Origin: an uncultured Alphaproteobacteria bacterium
Lineage (GTDB): Bacteria > Pseudomonadota > Alphaproteobacteria > UBA3830
Length of the DNA stretch: 64,000 nucleotides
Assembly (NCBI GenBank): GCA_905233185.1
Contig: CAJODB010000006.1
Coordinates: forward strand, 1-64,000
Direction of reading: 5' to 3'
The notes below the pieces were generated by a model. The model did not search any database. It saw nothing but the letters and a program-made list of their open reading frames with translations, and was not told the DNA's origin. How positions within the stretch are numbered: the first letter of the stretch is position 1; the number at the start of each line of letters is the position of its first letter. Positions 17,147 to 26,508 of the stretch are shown here, piece after piece. The translations under genes and the position numbers were made by a program.

Positions 17147-18421
17147 ATGGTAGCAAAAATAGAGATAATCGGTCCGCAAAAAGTCAATGGGAAAGTTCAT
17201 ATTTCAGGAGCTAAGAACGCTGCCCTTCCATTGCTTGCCGCTAGTTTGCTATCTGACGACAATTTGACGCTGAAAAACGTTTCTCCCTTAGTTGATGTGA
17301 AAACTATGCTCGATTTATTGGAAGAATTGGGCGCAGTTCCTCATATTACAAACGATAGTTTAGATTCTCAAACAATCTTTTTGAAGACGGATTCTATTGA
17401 TAACTTCACTGCTCCTTATGAAATAGTGAAAAAGATGCGTGCATCTATATTGATACTTGGGCCTTTGCTTTCGAGGTTCGGTATGTGTACGGTTTCTTTG
17501 CCTGGAGGGTGTGCAATTGGAGTACGTCCTATAGATCTTCATTTAAAAGGCATGCAGGCTTTGGGAGCAAAAGTAGAGTTAAAGGATGGTTATGTTCATG
17601 CGAGCGCACCAAAAGGGCTGAGAGGAGCAGAAATTGATTTTCCGATAGTTACTGTCACAGGAACGGAAAACGTTATGATGGCAGCGGTTCTTGCGAGTGG
17701 TACAACGGTTTTGAAAAATGCGGCCAGAGAACCAGAGATTGTTGATTTAGCGGATTGCCTCAATAAGATGGGAGCAGACATATCAGGTCATGGTACAAGT
17801 ACAATTGTTATTAACGGTGTCAATGGGTTACATCATGCTGAACATAATGTTGTTCCTGACAGAATAGAGGCCGGAACTTATGCTATAGCTGCAGGAATTA
17901 GCAATGGATGTGTTGATTTAATTGGCGGAAACTTTAGGGCTTTGCTGCCTTCGTTTATCGAAAAGATGGAACAGGCTGGACTGATTTTTTCCGATATTGA
18001 GAATGGTTTACGAGTTGAATCAAGCGGACATATTGCACCAATTGATATACAGACTGAACCTTATCCGGGATTTCCAACAGACCTTCAGGCGCAGACGATG
18101 GCATTGCTTTGCTTATCCGATGGAGAATCAAATATCCAAGAAAATATATGGGAAAACAGATTTATGCATGTCGCTGAATTATTGCGTATGGGAGCAAATA
18201 TAGAGATTCACAATGCGCATGCAAAGATTATAGGAGTGAAAGAGCTAAAAGGCGCGCCAGTTATGGCAACTGACTTAAGAGCTTCTTTTAGTTTGGTTTT
18301 GGCTGCTTTAGCGGCAAATGGCAAGACGGTAATTGACAGAGTATATCATTTGGACAGAGGGTATAGCTGTGTTAAAGAAAAGCTTGCAGGTTGTGGTGTT
18401 ATTATAGATAGAATACAATAA
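17147..18421 (+). CDS. murA: UDP-N-acetylglucosamine 1-carboxyvinyltransferase
   Basis: A 424-residue enzyme of the first committed step of peptidoglycan synthesis, transferring enolpyruvate from PEP to UDP-GlcNAc in the cytoplasm. The N-terminal [15 protein letters not shown] and the active-site loop [15 protein letters not shown] with the fosfomycin-reactive cysteine are present, so sensitivity to fosfomycin would be expected if the drug enters. [11 protein letters not shown] is the conserved C-terminal block. It heads a unit with trxA 19 bases downstream. Confidence 0.97.
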   Translation: MVAKIEIIGPQKVNGKVHISGAKNAALPLLAASLLSDDNLTLKNVSPLVDVKTMLDLLEELGAVPHITNDSLDSQTIFLKTDSIDNFTAPYEIVKKMRASILILGPLLSRFGMCTVSLPGGCAIGVRPIDLHLKGMQALGAKVELKDGYVHASAPKGLRGAEIDFPIVTVTGTENVMMAAVLASGTTVLKNAAREPEIVDLADCLNKMGADISGHGTSTIVINGVNGLHHAEHNVVPDRIEAGTYAIAAGISNGCVDLIGGNFRALLPSFIEKMEQAGLIFSDIENGLRVESSGHIAPIDIQTEPYPGFPTDLQAQTMALLCLSDGESNIQENIWENRFMHVAELLRMGANIEIHNAHAKIIGVKELKGAPVMATDLRASFSLVLAALAANGKTVIDRVYHLDRGYSCVKEKLAGCGVIIDRIQ

Positions 18422-18440
18422 TAGTTTTAAGGAGGATAAT

Positions 18441-18746
18441 ATGATTCTTACTAATGAAGCAAAATTTAAAGAGGATGTATTAAGCAAGGATTTTGTTTTA
18501 GTTGATTTTTATGCGGATTGGTGCGGACCTTGCAGGATGATTGCTCCATTTTTGGAAGAAATACAATCAGAAATTAATGTCGATATTGTAAAGGTTAATA
18601 TTGATGAGAGTCCAAATCTTGCGTCCGAATATAATGTCATGAGTATTCCGACTCTTGCAATCTTTAAAAAAGGCGAGAAAGTATCAGTTAATGTTGGTGC
18701 AGCATCCAAAGCGCGTTTGATTGATTGGATAAAAGCAAATCAGTAG
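18441..18746 (+). CDS. trxA: Thioredoxin
   Basis: A 101-residue thioredoxin with the active site WCGPC at residues 28-32, the cis-proline in SIPTLAIFKKGE, and the expected length. It reduces protein disulfides in the cytoplasm and may serve the peroxiredoxin encoded upstream. A strong AAGGAGG precedes the ATG. It lies between murA and rsmG with gaps of 19 and 12 bases, so it is co-transcribed. Confidence 0.96.
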   Translation: MILTNEAKFKEDVLSKDFVLVDFYADWCGPCRMIAPFLEEIQSEINVDIVKVNIDESPNLASEYNVMSIPTLAIFKKGEKVSVNVGAASKARLIDWIKANQ

Positions 18747-18758
18747 CAGAGAATGTAA

Positions 18759-19358
18759 GTGAATGAGAGTGAAGCAAAAAACGTTATATGTAAAGAATAT
18801 AATGTTTCACGTGAAACACTCGATAAACTTGAAATTTACAAAAGTCTGCTTGTGAAATGGCAAAATGCGCTAAATATTGTTTCACGTGGAACATTAGAAG
18901 CGTTTTGGAGTCGCCATATTCTTGATTCTTTGCAGATAATTGACAGAATTCATGGAAAAACAGTCCTTGATGTTGGCTCTGGCGGAGGATTTCCGGGTAT
19001 GGTATTGGCTATATGTGGGAAATTTCAAGTAACATGCCTCGATTCTGATTCCAAGAAAATGCTTTTTCTAGAGGAAGTCGCAAGATTAACTGGTACAAAA
19101 GTTAGAATACTTACTGCTCGAGTAGAAGATATATCGGAACGTTTTGATACAATCTGCGCAAGAGGCTTTTCATCTCTCCAAAAACTTATACTTTTGGTAT
19201 TAAAACACGCGAATTGCGGAGTGTTTCTGAAAGGGGAGAAATTAGATCAAGAATTATCAGAAGCGCAAAAATATTATAATTTTAAATATGAAATTTCTGA
19301 TAGTAAAACCGATATAACAGGAAAAATTATTGTTGTTAGAGATGTTGTAGTAAAGTAA
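18759..19358 (+). CDS. rsmG: 16S rRNA (guanine527-N7)-methyltransferase (GidB)
   Basis: A 199-residue enzyme that methylates G527 of 16S rRNA. The conserved N-terminus NVSRETLDKLEIY...NIVSRGTLEAFWSRHILDSLQI and the SAM motif VLDVGSGGGFPGMVLAI are clear. The start is GTG 18759. Uniquely in the window, its 5' part carries two parS sequences in coding DNA; each encodes a V-S-R-(E/G)-T peptide. In many alphaproteobacteria rsmG is followed by parA and parB near the origin; here addB follows instead. Confidence 0.96.
   Translation: MNESEAKNVICKEYNVSRETLDKLEIYKSLLVKWQNALNIVSRGTLEAFWSRHILDSLQIIDRIHGKTVLDVGSGGGFPGMVLAICGKFQVTCLDSDSKKMLFLEEVARLTGTKVRILTARVEDISERFDTICARGFSSLQKLILLVLKHANCGVFLKGEKLDQELSEAQKYYNFKYEISDSKTDITGKIIVVRDVVVK
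18803..18818. promoter_or_regulatory. parS: parS centromere site 1 (perfect consensus)
   Basis: The 16-bp palindrome TGTTTCACGTGAAACA equals the conserved bacterial parS consensus bound by ParB. It lies inside rsmG codons. ParB-parS complexes segregate the newly replicated origin region, and chromosomal parS sites cluster near oriC. Confidence 0.9.
18878..18893. promoter_or_regulatory. parS: parS centromere site 2 (one half-site variant)
   Basis: TGTTTCACGTGGAACA differs from a perfect palindrome at one position and fits the accepted consensus TGTTYCACGTGRAACA. It is 75 bases from site 1 in the same gene. Two close sites make a functional ParB loading centre likely. Confidence 0.87.
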
Positions 19359-19365
19359 ATCGTTT

Positions 19366-21927
19366 ATGGGAAAGATTTATAATATCGATCTTTGTGAAAA
19401 TTTTTTAAAAGAAGTTGTTGGATTTATAAAACAAAATATTAATCCAATTGAGATTGTAAAATATACAGTTGTGCTTCCAAACAATCGCAGTTGCAGAGAA
19501 TTCAAAAAATATTTTTCCGAAAATAATGAATCAAAAACAATATGCTTTCCGAAAATCATATCTATTTCAGATACCATAATATTCGAAGATCAAAAAATTT
19601 CCGCGCTAATAACAAAAATTTTACGAAATCGTAACAAAAATATTCCGATCAACACAATATTTGAACTTGCGTTAAGTATAACAAAATTAATAAAAGAACT
19701 GATAATAAATAATGTAGATTATACTAAAATTCGGTATTTTGTTCCTGCTAATCTCATGAATCATTGGGAACACACAGTAAACATGATTTCTGAATGTATA
19801 GCTAATGAAAAAATAAACAATATGTTATCAATCGCAACATTAAACTTGCGTCATTCTATTAAATCAATTTCTGAAAATGATGCGAAAATAATTGTTGCAG
19901 GCATAAGTAATACGGATATTTATACAAAAGAATTCATAAAAGCTACCTATGAATCTGAAAACGGCCTGATATTTACAATCGGTAATGCAAATTCTCAAAA
20001 TCAAACATATAACAAAGAAATTATTGGTGATCTGCCATATATTAATCTTCCTACTAATCTTTCTACGGATCGAGAAAGAGATTTCATAGAGCTTGCAGAA
20101 TTCCAAAATATATCAGAAGAAGCGCAAGCTGTTGCAATATCTGTTAGAAAGGCGGTATACGAACAAAAAAACGTTTTAATTGTAGCTCCAAATAGGGATT
20201 TATCTGTCAGAATAAAAAGCGAACTCAAGCGCTGGAATATTGTCGCGGATGATTCATATGGAGAAGTTTTTGCTGAAACATATCATGGGTTATTGGTTTC
20301 TTTAGTTCTGGATGTATTTACTGATGAATTTTCATCTCGTTCAGTTTTGAAAATTCTAAAAATAACACATTCTCAGCATGCATTTAAAATGGAAAAGTTT
20401 TTGAAAACGCAAAGAAGCATATATCCCCATTTTTTTGATGCTTTTATGGAATGGAAATCCGAAAATTCTGAAATGAATCAGGAAATATCGACGCTTGTCA
20501 GCAAATTATATAACATCTTGAAAAATAATGATTTACTGAAAAAACAGGCGAAAAAAACATTCTCTGTATGGTCTCAGATAATTATAGATATCATTGATAT
20601 TTTTAATGCGAAAACTGCAGCTCTGTTTGCGGAAATTATCAAACAATATATTGATTTTTCTGATGTTTTTTGTGAAATATCTTTTGATGAGTATTCAATT
20701 TTCATCAAAAAACATTCTTTGCAAACTTCTGTGCGTTACTCTGGCGGATATACAGATGGCGTTGTTATGTTGGGAACTCTAGAGGCACAACTACTTAATG
20801 CTGATTTTGTAATAATAGCAGGAGCAAATGAGGATTCTTTTATATCATCGGAAAAAGAAAATTTCTGGATGAGCAATTCAATGATGCGCACTTTAAATAT
20901 TCCGACTAATGAACAAAAAGATAAGTTTATACAATGCGTTTTTGAGCGGCTTGCACATAAGAAACATGTTCTTATTACTCGTTCAGATAGAGTTCTTGGA
21001 TCTCAGCAAGTCAAATATCCATTTTTGGATAAGTTATTGAAGCTTCTCAAATCAGAGAAAAATACGAATCTTTATAATCTTATAAGTTGTGTTAACAAGG
21101 GTGATAAAAAAGAAAGCCCTCAAAAAATTTCATTGCCTTATGCTAATCCACAGTTGAAATATCGTCCGAATAAATTTTCAGTGACAGATATTGAATCATT
21201 AAAGAATAATGCCTATGCGTTTTATGCAAAGAAAATTTTAAAGCTCAAAGAATTAAATGAATTTGATGAAATAAAAAATCTCCGTGGAAATTATATTCAT
21301 GTCGTGCTCGATAATTTTGTAAAAAAGCGCTACGGAGATGATATATATCACACAGCGGAAGAAACTTTAAAAGAATTAAAAATTGAGGAGCTGTCATTCG
21401 GATTTTGGTTCTTTAGAATAAATAATATTTTGGATTTCGTGAAAGATAATACTTTTGGAAGCTCAATTTCTGAAATATGGGGAGAACGTTCGCTTGCTAT
21501 TGATCCAAACAATGTGTGCAAAGTTATATGCAAGGCGGATCGAATTGATGTAAATGATGACAATAACGGCATAACAATCATAGATTACAAGACATCGTCA
21601 GAAAAAATAACCAAGAAAAACGTAGAACAAGGTGAAAAAATTCAATTGGTAATTGAAGCATGGATTGCAAAAAATAACGGATTTAAGATATCGAAAAATT
21701 CTGTTTCATCTGTGCAATATTGGTTTTTAAAAAAGGATTGTGAAAAAGTAATAGTCACAAATGATATAGAATCTACAGATTTATTAGTAGAAAAGACAAT
21801 TGATGGTCTGAGAAAGCTCATATATCAATATAACATTATCGGAAAACCTTATTGCGTTAATGTTGGATATAAATTTGATGATAGCTACATGCATTTAGCT
21901 AGAGTGAAGGAGTGGCTCGATGCTTGA
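19366..21927 (+). CDS. addB: Double-strand break repair protein AddB (alpha type)
   Basis: An 853-residue subunit of the AddAB helicase-nuclease that resects DNA ends for RecA. The N-terminal part has the degenerate helicase fold of AddB (VVLPNNRSCREFKKYFSE, YGEVFAETYHGLLVSLVLDV). The C-terminal RecB-type nuclease motif is CKADRIDVNDD...GITIIDYKTS. It is somewhat shorter than most alphaproteobacterial AddB proteins (around 1000 residues). It begins 7 bases after rsmG and overlaps addA by 8 bases. Confidence 0.92.
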   Translation: MGKIYNIDLCENFLKEVVGFIKQNINPIEIVKYTVVLPNNRSCREFKKYFSENNESKTICFPKIISISDTIIFEDQKISALITKILRNRNKNIPINTIFELALSITKLIKELIINNVDYTKIRYFVPANLMNHWEHTVNMISECIANEKINNMLSIATLNLRHSIKSISENDAKIIVAGISNTDIYTKEFIKATYESENGLIFTIGNANSQNQTYNKEIIGDLPYINLPTNLSTDRERDFIELAEFQNISEEAQAVAISVRKAVYEQKNVLIVAPNRDLSVRIKSELKRWNIVADDSYGEVFAETYHGLLVSLVLDVFTDEFSSRSVLKILKITHSQHAFKMEKFLKTQRSIYPHFFDAFMEWKSENSEMNQEISTLVSKLYNILKNNDLLKKQAKKTFSVWSQIIIDIIDIFNAKTAALFAEIIKQYIDFSDVFCEISFDEYSIFIKKHSLQTSVRYSGGYTDGVVMLGTLEAQLLNADFVIIAGANEDSFISSEKENFWMSNSMMRTLNIPTNEQKDKFIQCVFERLAHKKHVLITRSDRVLGSQQVKYPFLDKLLKLLKSEKNTNLYNLISCVNKGDKKESPQKISLPYANPQLKYRPNKFSVTDIESLKNNAYAFYAKKILKLKELNEFDEIKNLRGNYIHVVLDNFVKKRYGDDIYHTAEETLKELKIEELSFGFWFFRINNILDFVKDNTFGSSISEIWGERSLAIDPNNVCKVICKADRIDVNDDNNGITIIDYKTSSEKITKKNVEQGEKIQLVIEAWIAKNNGFKISKNSVSSVQYWFLKKDCEKVIVTNDIESTDLLVEKTIDGLRKLIYQYNIIGKPYCVNVGYKFDDSYMHLARVKEWLDA

Positions 21928-24900
21928 TGAAATAAAAGATGTTGGTGCTTCTGTTTGGATTTCCGCTTCAGCAGGTACAGGAAAAACAAAAAGTTTAATT
22001 GATCGAATATTAGCCTTGCTTCTTAATGGCGCAACTCCATCGAAAATTTTATGTTTAACGTACACTAAAGCAGCGGCAACTGAAATGTTAACCCGTTTAT
22101 CTTCTCAGGTACAACGATTCGCGTCATTATCGGATTCTGAATTGTTGAATGAATTGGAGGCTTTGGGATTTGGAAAAATATATGTAAATACTGCTCGCAA
22201 GTTATATGAAAAAAGTCTTATTTCCTCGGAATGGGTACAAATAAAAACCATTCATAGCTTTTGTTTTGGAATTTTGGAAAAATTTCCAATCGAAACAGGA
22301 CTTATGCCAGGTGTAAATTTATGTGATGACTATGAAAAAAAGCGCTTTTTAAAGCAAGCGATAGAAAAAGTAATTTTTCAAGATGATTATCGCAGATTCA
22401 GTGAATTCATATCTCGTTTTACAATAGATATAAGCGAGATTTTTGGAAATAATGTTTTAAAATTGCAAAAATTTATAGCGAAATTCGATAACTTTGAATC
22501 ATTGTATTGTGATTTCTTTAATATAGAAAATCGGGAGTTTCTTTTTTCAGAAAACAAATATACTTTTTTGATTAATGAATCGTTTAATGGTGCTGCTCAA
22601 CAGATATTTCAGGAACTGGCGGAGATTTTATCTTCTGGAGAAAAAGAAGATATAAAAAAGTCGGAAATATTACAAAAAAATGCGCAAAAACTTTCGGAAG
22701 ATTTTATTTATGCGTTTCTAACTAAGGATTTTAGCATTCGATCGAAACTATGTAGCAAAAAATTATCCGATATATATCCGAATTTGCCGGAAAAAATGCA
22801 AGAAGCTGCTCAAAAAGCTCTCCAATTTTGTGAGAAGAAAAATCGTTATATTTCGGCTGAAGCGAATATTGCTTTGTTTTCGATAGTTGAAAAAATATTA
22901 TTTGAATTCAATGAGTTAAAGAGAAAAAAACACTGTATGGATTTCGATGATGTAATCTCTATGACTTCAGGATTACTGAATAATATCGATTGGGTTATGT
23001 TTAAAATCGACAATAATATTGATCACTTGCTTGTAGATGAAGCACAAGATACAAGCCCCGAGCAATGGGAAATCATTAATACTATAACGGATGAATTTTT
23101 TGCAAATTATGGTTCGGAAAAAACTATTTTTGTAGTGGGAGATGAGAAGCAGTCGATATATTCCTTTCAGGGAGCCGATGTTCAAATTTTTCAAAAAATG
23201 CACAAGAAGTTTGAACAACGTTCACGAGCAAGCGGCCAACATTTTCATAATGTTGATTTAAATAAGTCATATAGAACAACAGGAAATATTCTTTCTTTTA
23301 TAGATGATGTTTTTAAAAATACCAAGCATTACACAAATAGAACGGAATTAGCGGGAGTCGTTGATATTGTTGATCTTTTTGAAGATGAAAAAAGCGAAAA
23401 AGATGGAGATGTTTGGGAAGTAAAAACAGACGCCGAACCAATTTCGATAATGACGGCGGAAAAAAAATTAGCAAAATATATTGCGGATTTTATTAAGAAC
23501 AGTATTGATTCTCGTATTTTTGTGGAGTCGAAAAACAGAGCGGCAGAAGCATCGGATTTTATGATTTTATTTCAGCGGCGTGATGTTCATACTATGAGAG
23601 AAATCATAAAAGCTTTGCGAAAAAATGGTATTGCTGCTTCTGATATAGACAGATCGCTTTTAAAAAATGAAATAATTGTCGAAGATTTAATAGCGCTTGC
23701 ACAATTTGCGATTTTTCCTTTGGACGATTTAATGTGCGCTCGTGTTCTAAAATCACCAGTTGTCGGAATTTCAGATGATGAATTGATGCGTATGTGTTTG
23801 GAACGTGAAGAGAAAAGCCTGTGGGAGCATTGTTTACAGAATTCCGAATTATGCAGAAAATATCGTTTGCAGGAACTTCAAAAGATCGTTGATCAAGCAT
23901 TATGTGAATCTGCATATACATTTTTTTCACATGCTCTTACAAATGGTTTAAAAGAGAAATTCATATTGCGACTTGGTGAAAAATGTTTGGAAGCTTTGTA
24001 TGATTTTATTGATGTAGTTATGAATTATGAAAAGGAAAATACTCCATCTTTACAAAGTTTTCTTCAATGGTTTCGAACCTTTGGAAACGAGATCGAGATA
24101 AAGCGAGAATCATTTAATTGCGAAAATTGCGTAAGATTGATGACGGTTCATGCATCGAAAGGGTTGCAAGCTCCATTTGTTTTTCTTGCGGATACGCATT
24201 TTTATAGGACGAAGAATGAAAAAATTTTAAAGACAGATGACGGAATTTTATTATGGAATTTTTCTTCAGATTTTCGAACAAGTGAAATGCAAAAACTATG
24301 TGCGGAATATGATAAATATGAGGCTGCAGAATCAAGGCGAAGATTATATGTGGCGTTAACTCGTGCGGAAGACTATGTGTGCATTTTGGGACAGAATCAA
24401 GAAAAAAGGAGAAATACTTGCTGGTATGATCTCATAAAAAGTGAAATGAATGCGGAAAAATTCAAAAAAACAGAAGAATTTTGCGAACAAAAATTTTTGA
24501 GATTCGGAGATTTTTCTATTGCGAATAATAATACTGAATCCGTTGGATTTTCAGCGATTGAAGAAAAAAATGATATTGAAATTCCAAATTGGTTTTATGA
24601 AAAATTAGACCTACCTGATGTTTTGGCTAAGGAAGGCGATCTTATTCAAACGGAGCAAATGACATATGGAGATTGCGTGCATCTTTTATTGAGCGAATTA
24701 CCAAAATACGGGAATTCTTTTGAAATATTTGCCGATACCTTCGTTGATCGGTTCGATTTATCTGATTTATTGAAAGAATCGGCTAAGGAAGAAGCTTTTA
24801 AAATTTTATCAGATGAAAAATTGCATTTTATTTTTGCTGACGATTCATTATCAGAAGTTACTTTTGCAGATAAAAATGGCAAAGAAGGACGAATCGATAA

Positions 24901-25108
24901 AATTGCGTTTTTAAATGACGATATTTGGATAATAGATTTCAAGACAGGAATTTATCAAGAAGAGATGCCGCAAAAATATATTGAGCAATTAGAAAAATAC
25001 AAAAGATTTGCGGTAGAGGCTTTCAATGCTTGCAAGGATAATGTGAAAACAGCGATTTTGTGGACTGCTAATGCAAAGTTGGTTGAGATAAGCGATGAGG
25101 GTATGTAA
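21920..25108 (+). CDS. addA: Double-strand break repair helicase AddA (UvrD type)
   Basis: A 1062-residue SF1A helicase plus nuclease. Helicase motif I is SASAGTGKTKSLIDRIL, motif II LLVDEAQDTSPEQW, motif III VGDEKQSIYSFQGAD, motif V/VI LMTVHASKGLQAPFV and RRRLYVALTRAEDYV. The C-terminal nuclease reads GRIDKIAFLNDDIWIIDFKTG. With AddB it unwinds and degrades ends at double-strand breaks until Chi. The start overlaps addB, so the two are made together. It closes the murA-trxA-rsmG-addBA unit. Confidence 0.96.
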   Translation: MLDEIKDVGASVWISASAGTGKTKSLIDRILALLLNGATPSKILCLTYTKAAATEMLTRLSSQVQRFASLSDSELLNELEALGFGKIYVNTARKLYEKSLISSEWVQIKTIHSFCFGILEKFPIETGLMPGVNLCDDYEKKRFLKQAIEKVIFQDDYRRFSEFISRFTIDISEIFGNNVLKLQKFIAKFDNFESLYCDFFNIENREFLFSENKYTFLINESFNGAAQQIFQELAEILSSGEKEDIKKSEILQKNAQKLSEDFIYAFLTKDFSIRSKLCSKKLSDIYPNLPEKMQEAAQKALQFCEKKNRYISAEANIALFSIVEKILFEFNELKRKKHCMDFDDVISMTSGLLNNIDWVMFKIDNNIDHLLVDEAQDTSPEQWEIINTITDEFFANYGSEKTIFVVGDEKQSIYSFQGADVQIFQKMHKKFEQRSRASGQHFHNVDLNKSYRTTGNILSFIDDVFKNTKHYTNRTELAGVVDIVDLFEDEKSEKDGDVWEVKTDAEPISIMTAEKKLAKYIADFIKNSIDSRIFVESKNRAAEASDFMILFQRRDVHTMREIIKALRKNGIAASDIDRSLLKNEIIVEDLIALAQFAIFPLDDLMCARVLKSPVVGISDDELMRMCLEREEKSLWEHCLQNSELCRKYRLQELQKIVDQALCESAYTFFSHALTNGLKEKFILRLGEKCLEALYDFIDVVMNYEKENTPSLQSFLQWFRTFGNEIEIKRESFNCENCVRLMTVHASKGLQAPFVFLADTHFYRTKNEKILKTDDGILLWNFSSDFRTSEMQKLCAEYDKYEAAESRRRLYVALTRAEDYVCILGQNQEKRRNTCWYDLIKSEMNAEKFKKTEEFCEQKFLRFGDFSIANNNTESVGFSAIEEKNDIEIPNWFYEKLDLPDVLAKEGDLIQTEQMTYGDCVHLLLSELPKYGNSFEIFADTFVDRFDLSDLLKESAKEEAFKILSDEKLHFIFADDSLSEVTFADKNGKEGRIDKIAFLNDDIWIIDFKTGIYQEEMPQKYIEQLEKYKRFAVEAFNACKDNVKTAILWTANAKLVEISDEGM

Positions 25109-25160
25109 AACGCAGTTCAAAAAAGAGTAGTCAAAAAATAATTCTATAACAATTGGTTGG

Positions 25161-25900
25161 CTAGTTTTTTACAGGAAACAGTCCCGGTTTAGGTGTAATA
25201 ACAATCGCGTATGAAAAACTTCCTTTGTTATCTACACGGTACCAGGTTTCTCCCCATACTGGTTGCAAAAAGAAAAATCCTAATTTTGAACTGCTAATAT
25301 TTTCTGCATCTGTTCGGTTTAACCATATGTTTATCAGTAGTCGCTCTTCTCCATCATTGTAGCAAACTAGATCAGGATGAATATCGGCAATTTCTGTTGA
25401 AGTCTTGTTTGGATAGCCATTATGGGGACCACCTCCTAACGTATCAGGAGATGTGGAAGTATTAACTGCATTTACGAAAAATCCCTGCCATTTGTATTCA
25501 TTTTTATTGATTCTTTTTATGTACTGACAATACAACATCGGTTGCACGCCAAATGGATACGGATAAAACATAGAGTTTGAATGAAAAAGGTTCAAAGTAC
25601 CGGCAAATGCGATTTGTTTTATGTCTCTCATTGTAAGTTGTTTGTTAGTACGCATGTTTCCAATCTGCTGAATCATACTAGCAACAAGATAGGTAGAAGA
25701 TTTTATTTTGCTTTTTAACTCATAGAATCGGTAATGGTCATGAACAAAGAATAAAAAAGTAATACAAACAGGAATGCTAAAAGCGAATTCAATTAATATG
25801 CCGCCATTATTGCGCTTGCGGAGGCATAAAATCCTCTGTAAGAGGGCAAATACCCCCCCCCGCAAATTTTATTAAGGAAGGAATTTAACATTTTTAACAT
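25161..25900 (-). CDS. TadE-like pseudopilin, copy 1, with out-of-frame leader across a G9 tract (possible phase variation)
   Basis: The intact frame runs from a TTG at 25865 (234 residues). It contains the pseudopilin signature G|GILIEFAFSIPV, i.e. G-XXXX-E-F with Glu at +5 as in TadE/TadF, followed by a hydrophobic helix and a mature domain ending ITPKPGLFP. Just before the frame, an ATG at 25900 opens a leader MLKMLNSFLNKIC that meets the main frame at nine G residues (25853-25861) but is one base short. A tenth G would join MLKM...CGGGVFALL to the body. The second copy at 34.4 kb has the same design with the same 35-base offset. Partner tad genes are absent here. The TadE assignment rests on motif and topology. 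Confidence 0.65.
25853..25861 (-). repeat. G9 homopolymer at the start of TadE-like copy 1
   Basis: Nine consecutive C on the plus strand (G on the coding strand). G/C runs this long occur in only two places in this AT-rich window, both at the same codon of the two paralogues. Poly-G tracts are classic slipped-strand mispairing sites; a sequencing length error is the alternative. Confidence 0.85.
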
Positions 25901-26259
25901 AATAAAAATCCAATCTTATAATCTGAATTTAATAGAGAAAAGTTAAGAAAATACAAATAATTATTAGTTAATTTTAGATTCCTTCGTATTTTTCGTGCTA
26001 ATTGAAAAAGAATTAAAGCAAAAAGCGCAGAAATATATGAATATGCTCATGTTTCAGCGCATACAAAAGCAAATCCACATATTTTTCTTGACAAAAGCAA
26101 TATTCTAAGCTACTATTCTATTATAGCTCCATATACAAATTCACAAACAAGAGGTTTATCTTACTGATATTTCTGCGTTTTCTCTATTTTTAGCGTCAGA
26201 ATTAAAGCAGCTACAATTCACCATACCTGTCATTGTGCCGTTATATTATAGTTGCGCTA
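25901..26259. other. Intergenic region with one clear sigma-70-type promoter
   Basis: No gene is seen over about 360 bases upstream of TadE-like copy 1. The stretch next to 25900 resembles the leader upstream of copy 2 (a TTGGA...TTTTT...ATGTTAAAA arrangement). A plus-strand promoter is entered separately. The remainder is AT-rich with no repeats that I can support. Confidence 0.4.
26088..26116 (+). promoter_or_regulatory. Sigma-70-type promoter TTGACA-17-TACTAT
   Basis: A perfect -35 TTGACA (26088-26093), a 17-base spacer and -10 TACTAT (26111-26116). It points toward the terminase gene about 390 bases downstream, passing antisense over a 40-codon minus-strand ORF. Confidence 0.55.
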
Positions 26260-26382
26260 TTAATCAAGTCCGAGCATAGCAATCAGCATAATCATAACCA
26301 TGAGGAGAAGTCTCTTTTCCCATTCCTCATCGTTCTTTGCCAAAGCTTCTTCTAATTCAGTGTTTGAGGACAATTTTGTCAT
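26260..26382 (-). CDS. Putative 40-aa small membrane protein
   Basis: A short frame with ATG at 26382, six bases after GGAG (26389-26392). The product has a charged helical first half (LEEALAKNDEEWEKRLLL) and a methionine-rich hydrophobic tail (VMIMLIAMLGLD) long enough for one membrane helix. No family is recognised. The ribosome site, the amphipathic-then-hydrophobic layout and an otherwise empty 600-base gap support it; its small size keeps confidence moderate. Confidence 0.5.
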   Translation of the reverse strand: MTKLSSNTELEEALAKNDEEWEKRLLLMVMIMLIAMLGLD

Positions 26383-26508
26383 AGTTATCTCCGTTACTTA
26401 TTGCGTTTTTATGCTCTGATTACAGAACAAAAACTTATTAAAACTTACATATATATAAATAGAGTATCGCACTCAAAGGTTAATAATTTACAAACAAAGG
26501 AAGAAAAA

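Noticed and set aside
16982-17200. Minus-strand frame of 72 codons overlapping the murA start
   Set aside because: Internal start MLHLYDCTV could give 47 residues, but there is no ribosome site or recognised domain, and it occupies the murA promoter.
26401-26508. 36-codon N-terminal extension of the terminase
   Set aside because: The ATG at 26509 has AAAGGAAG upstream, and the extension has no similarity to terminases and crosses AT-rich leader DNA.
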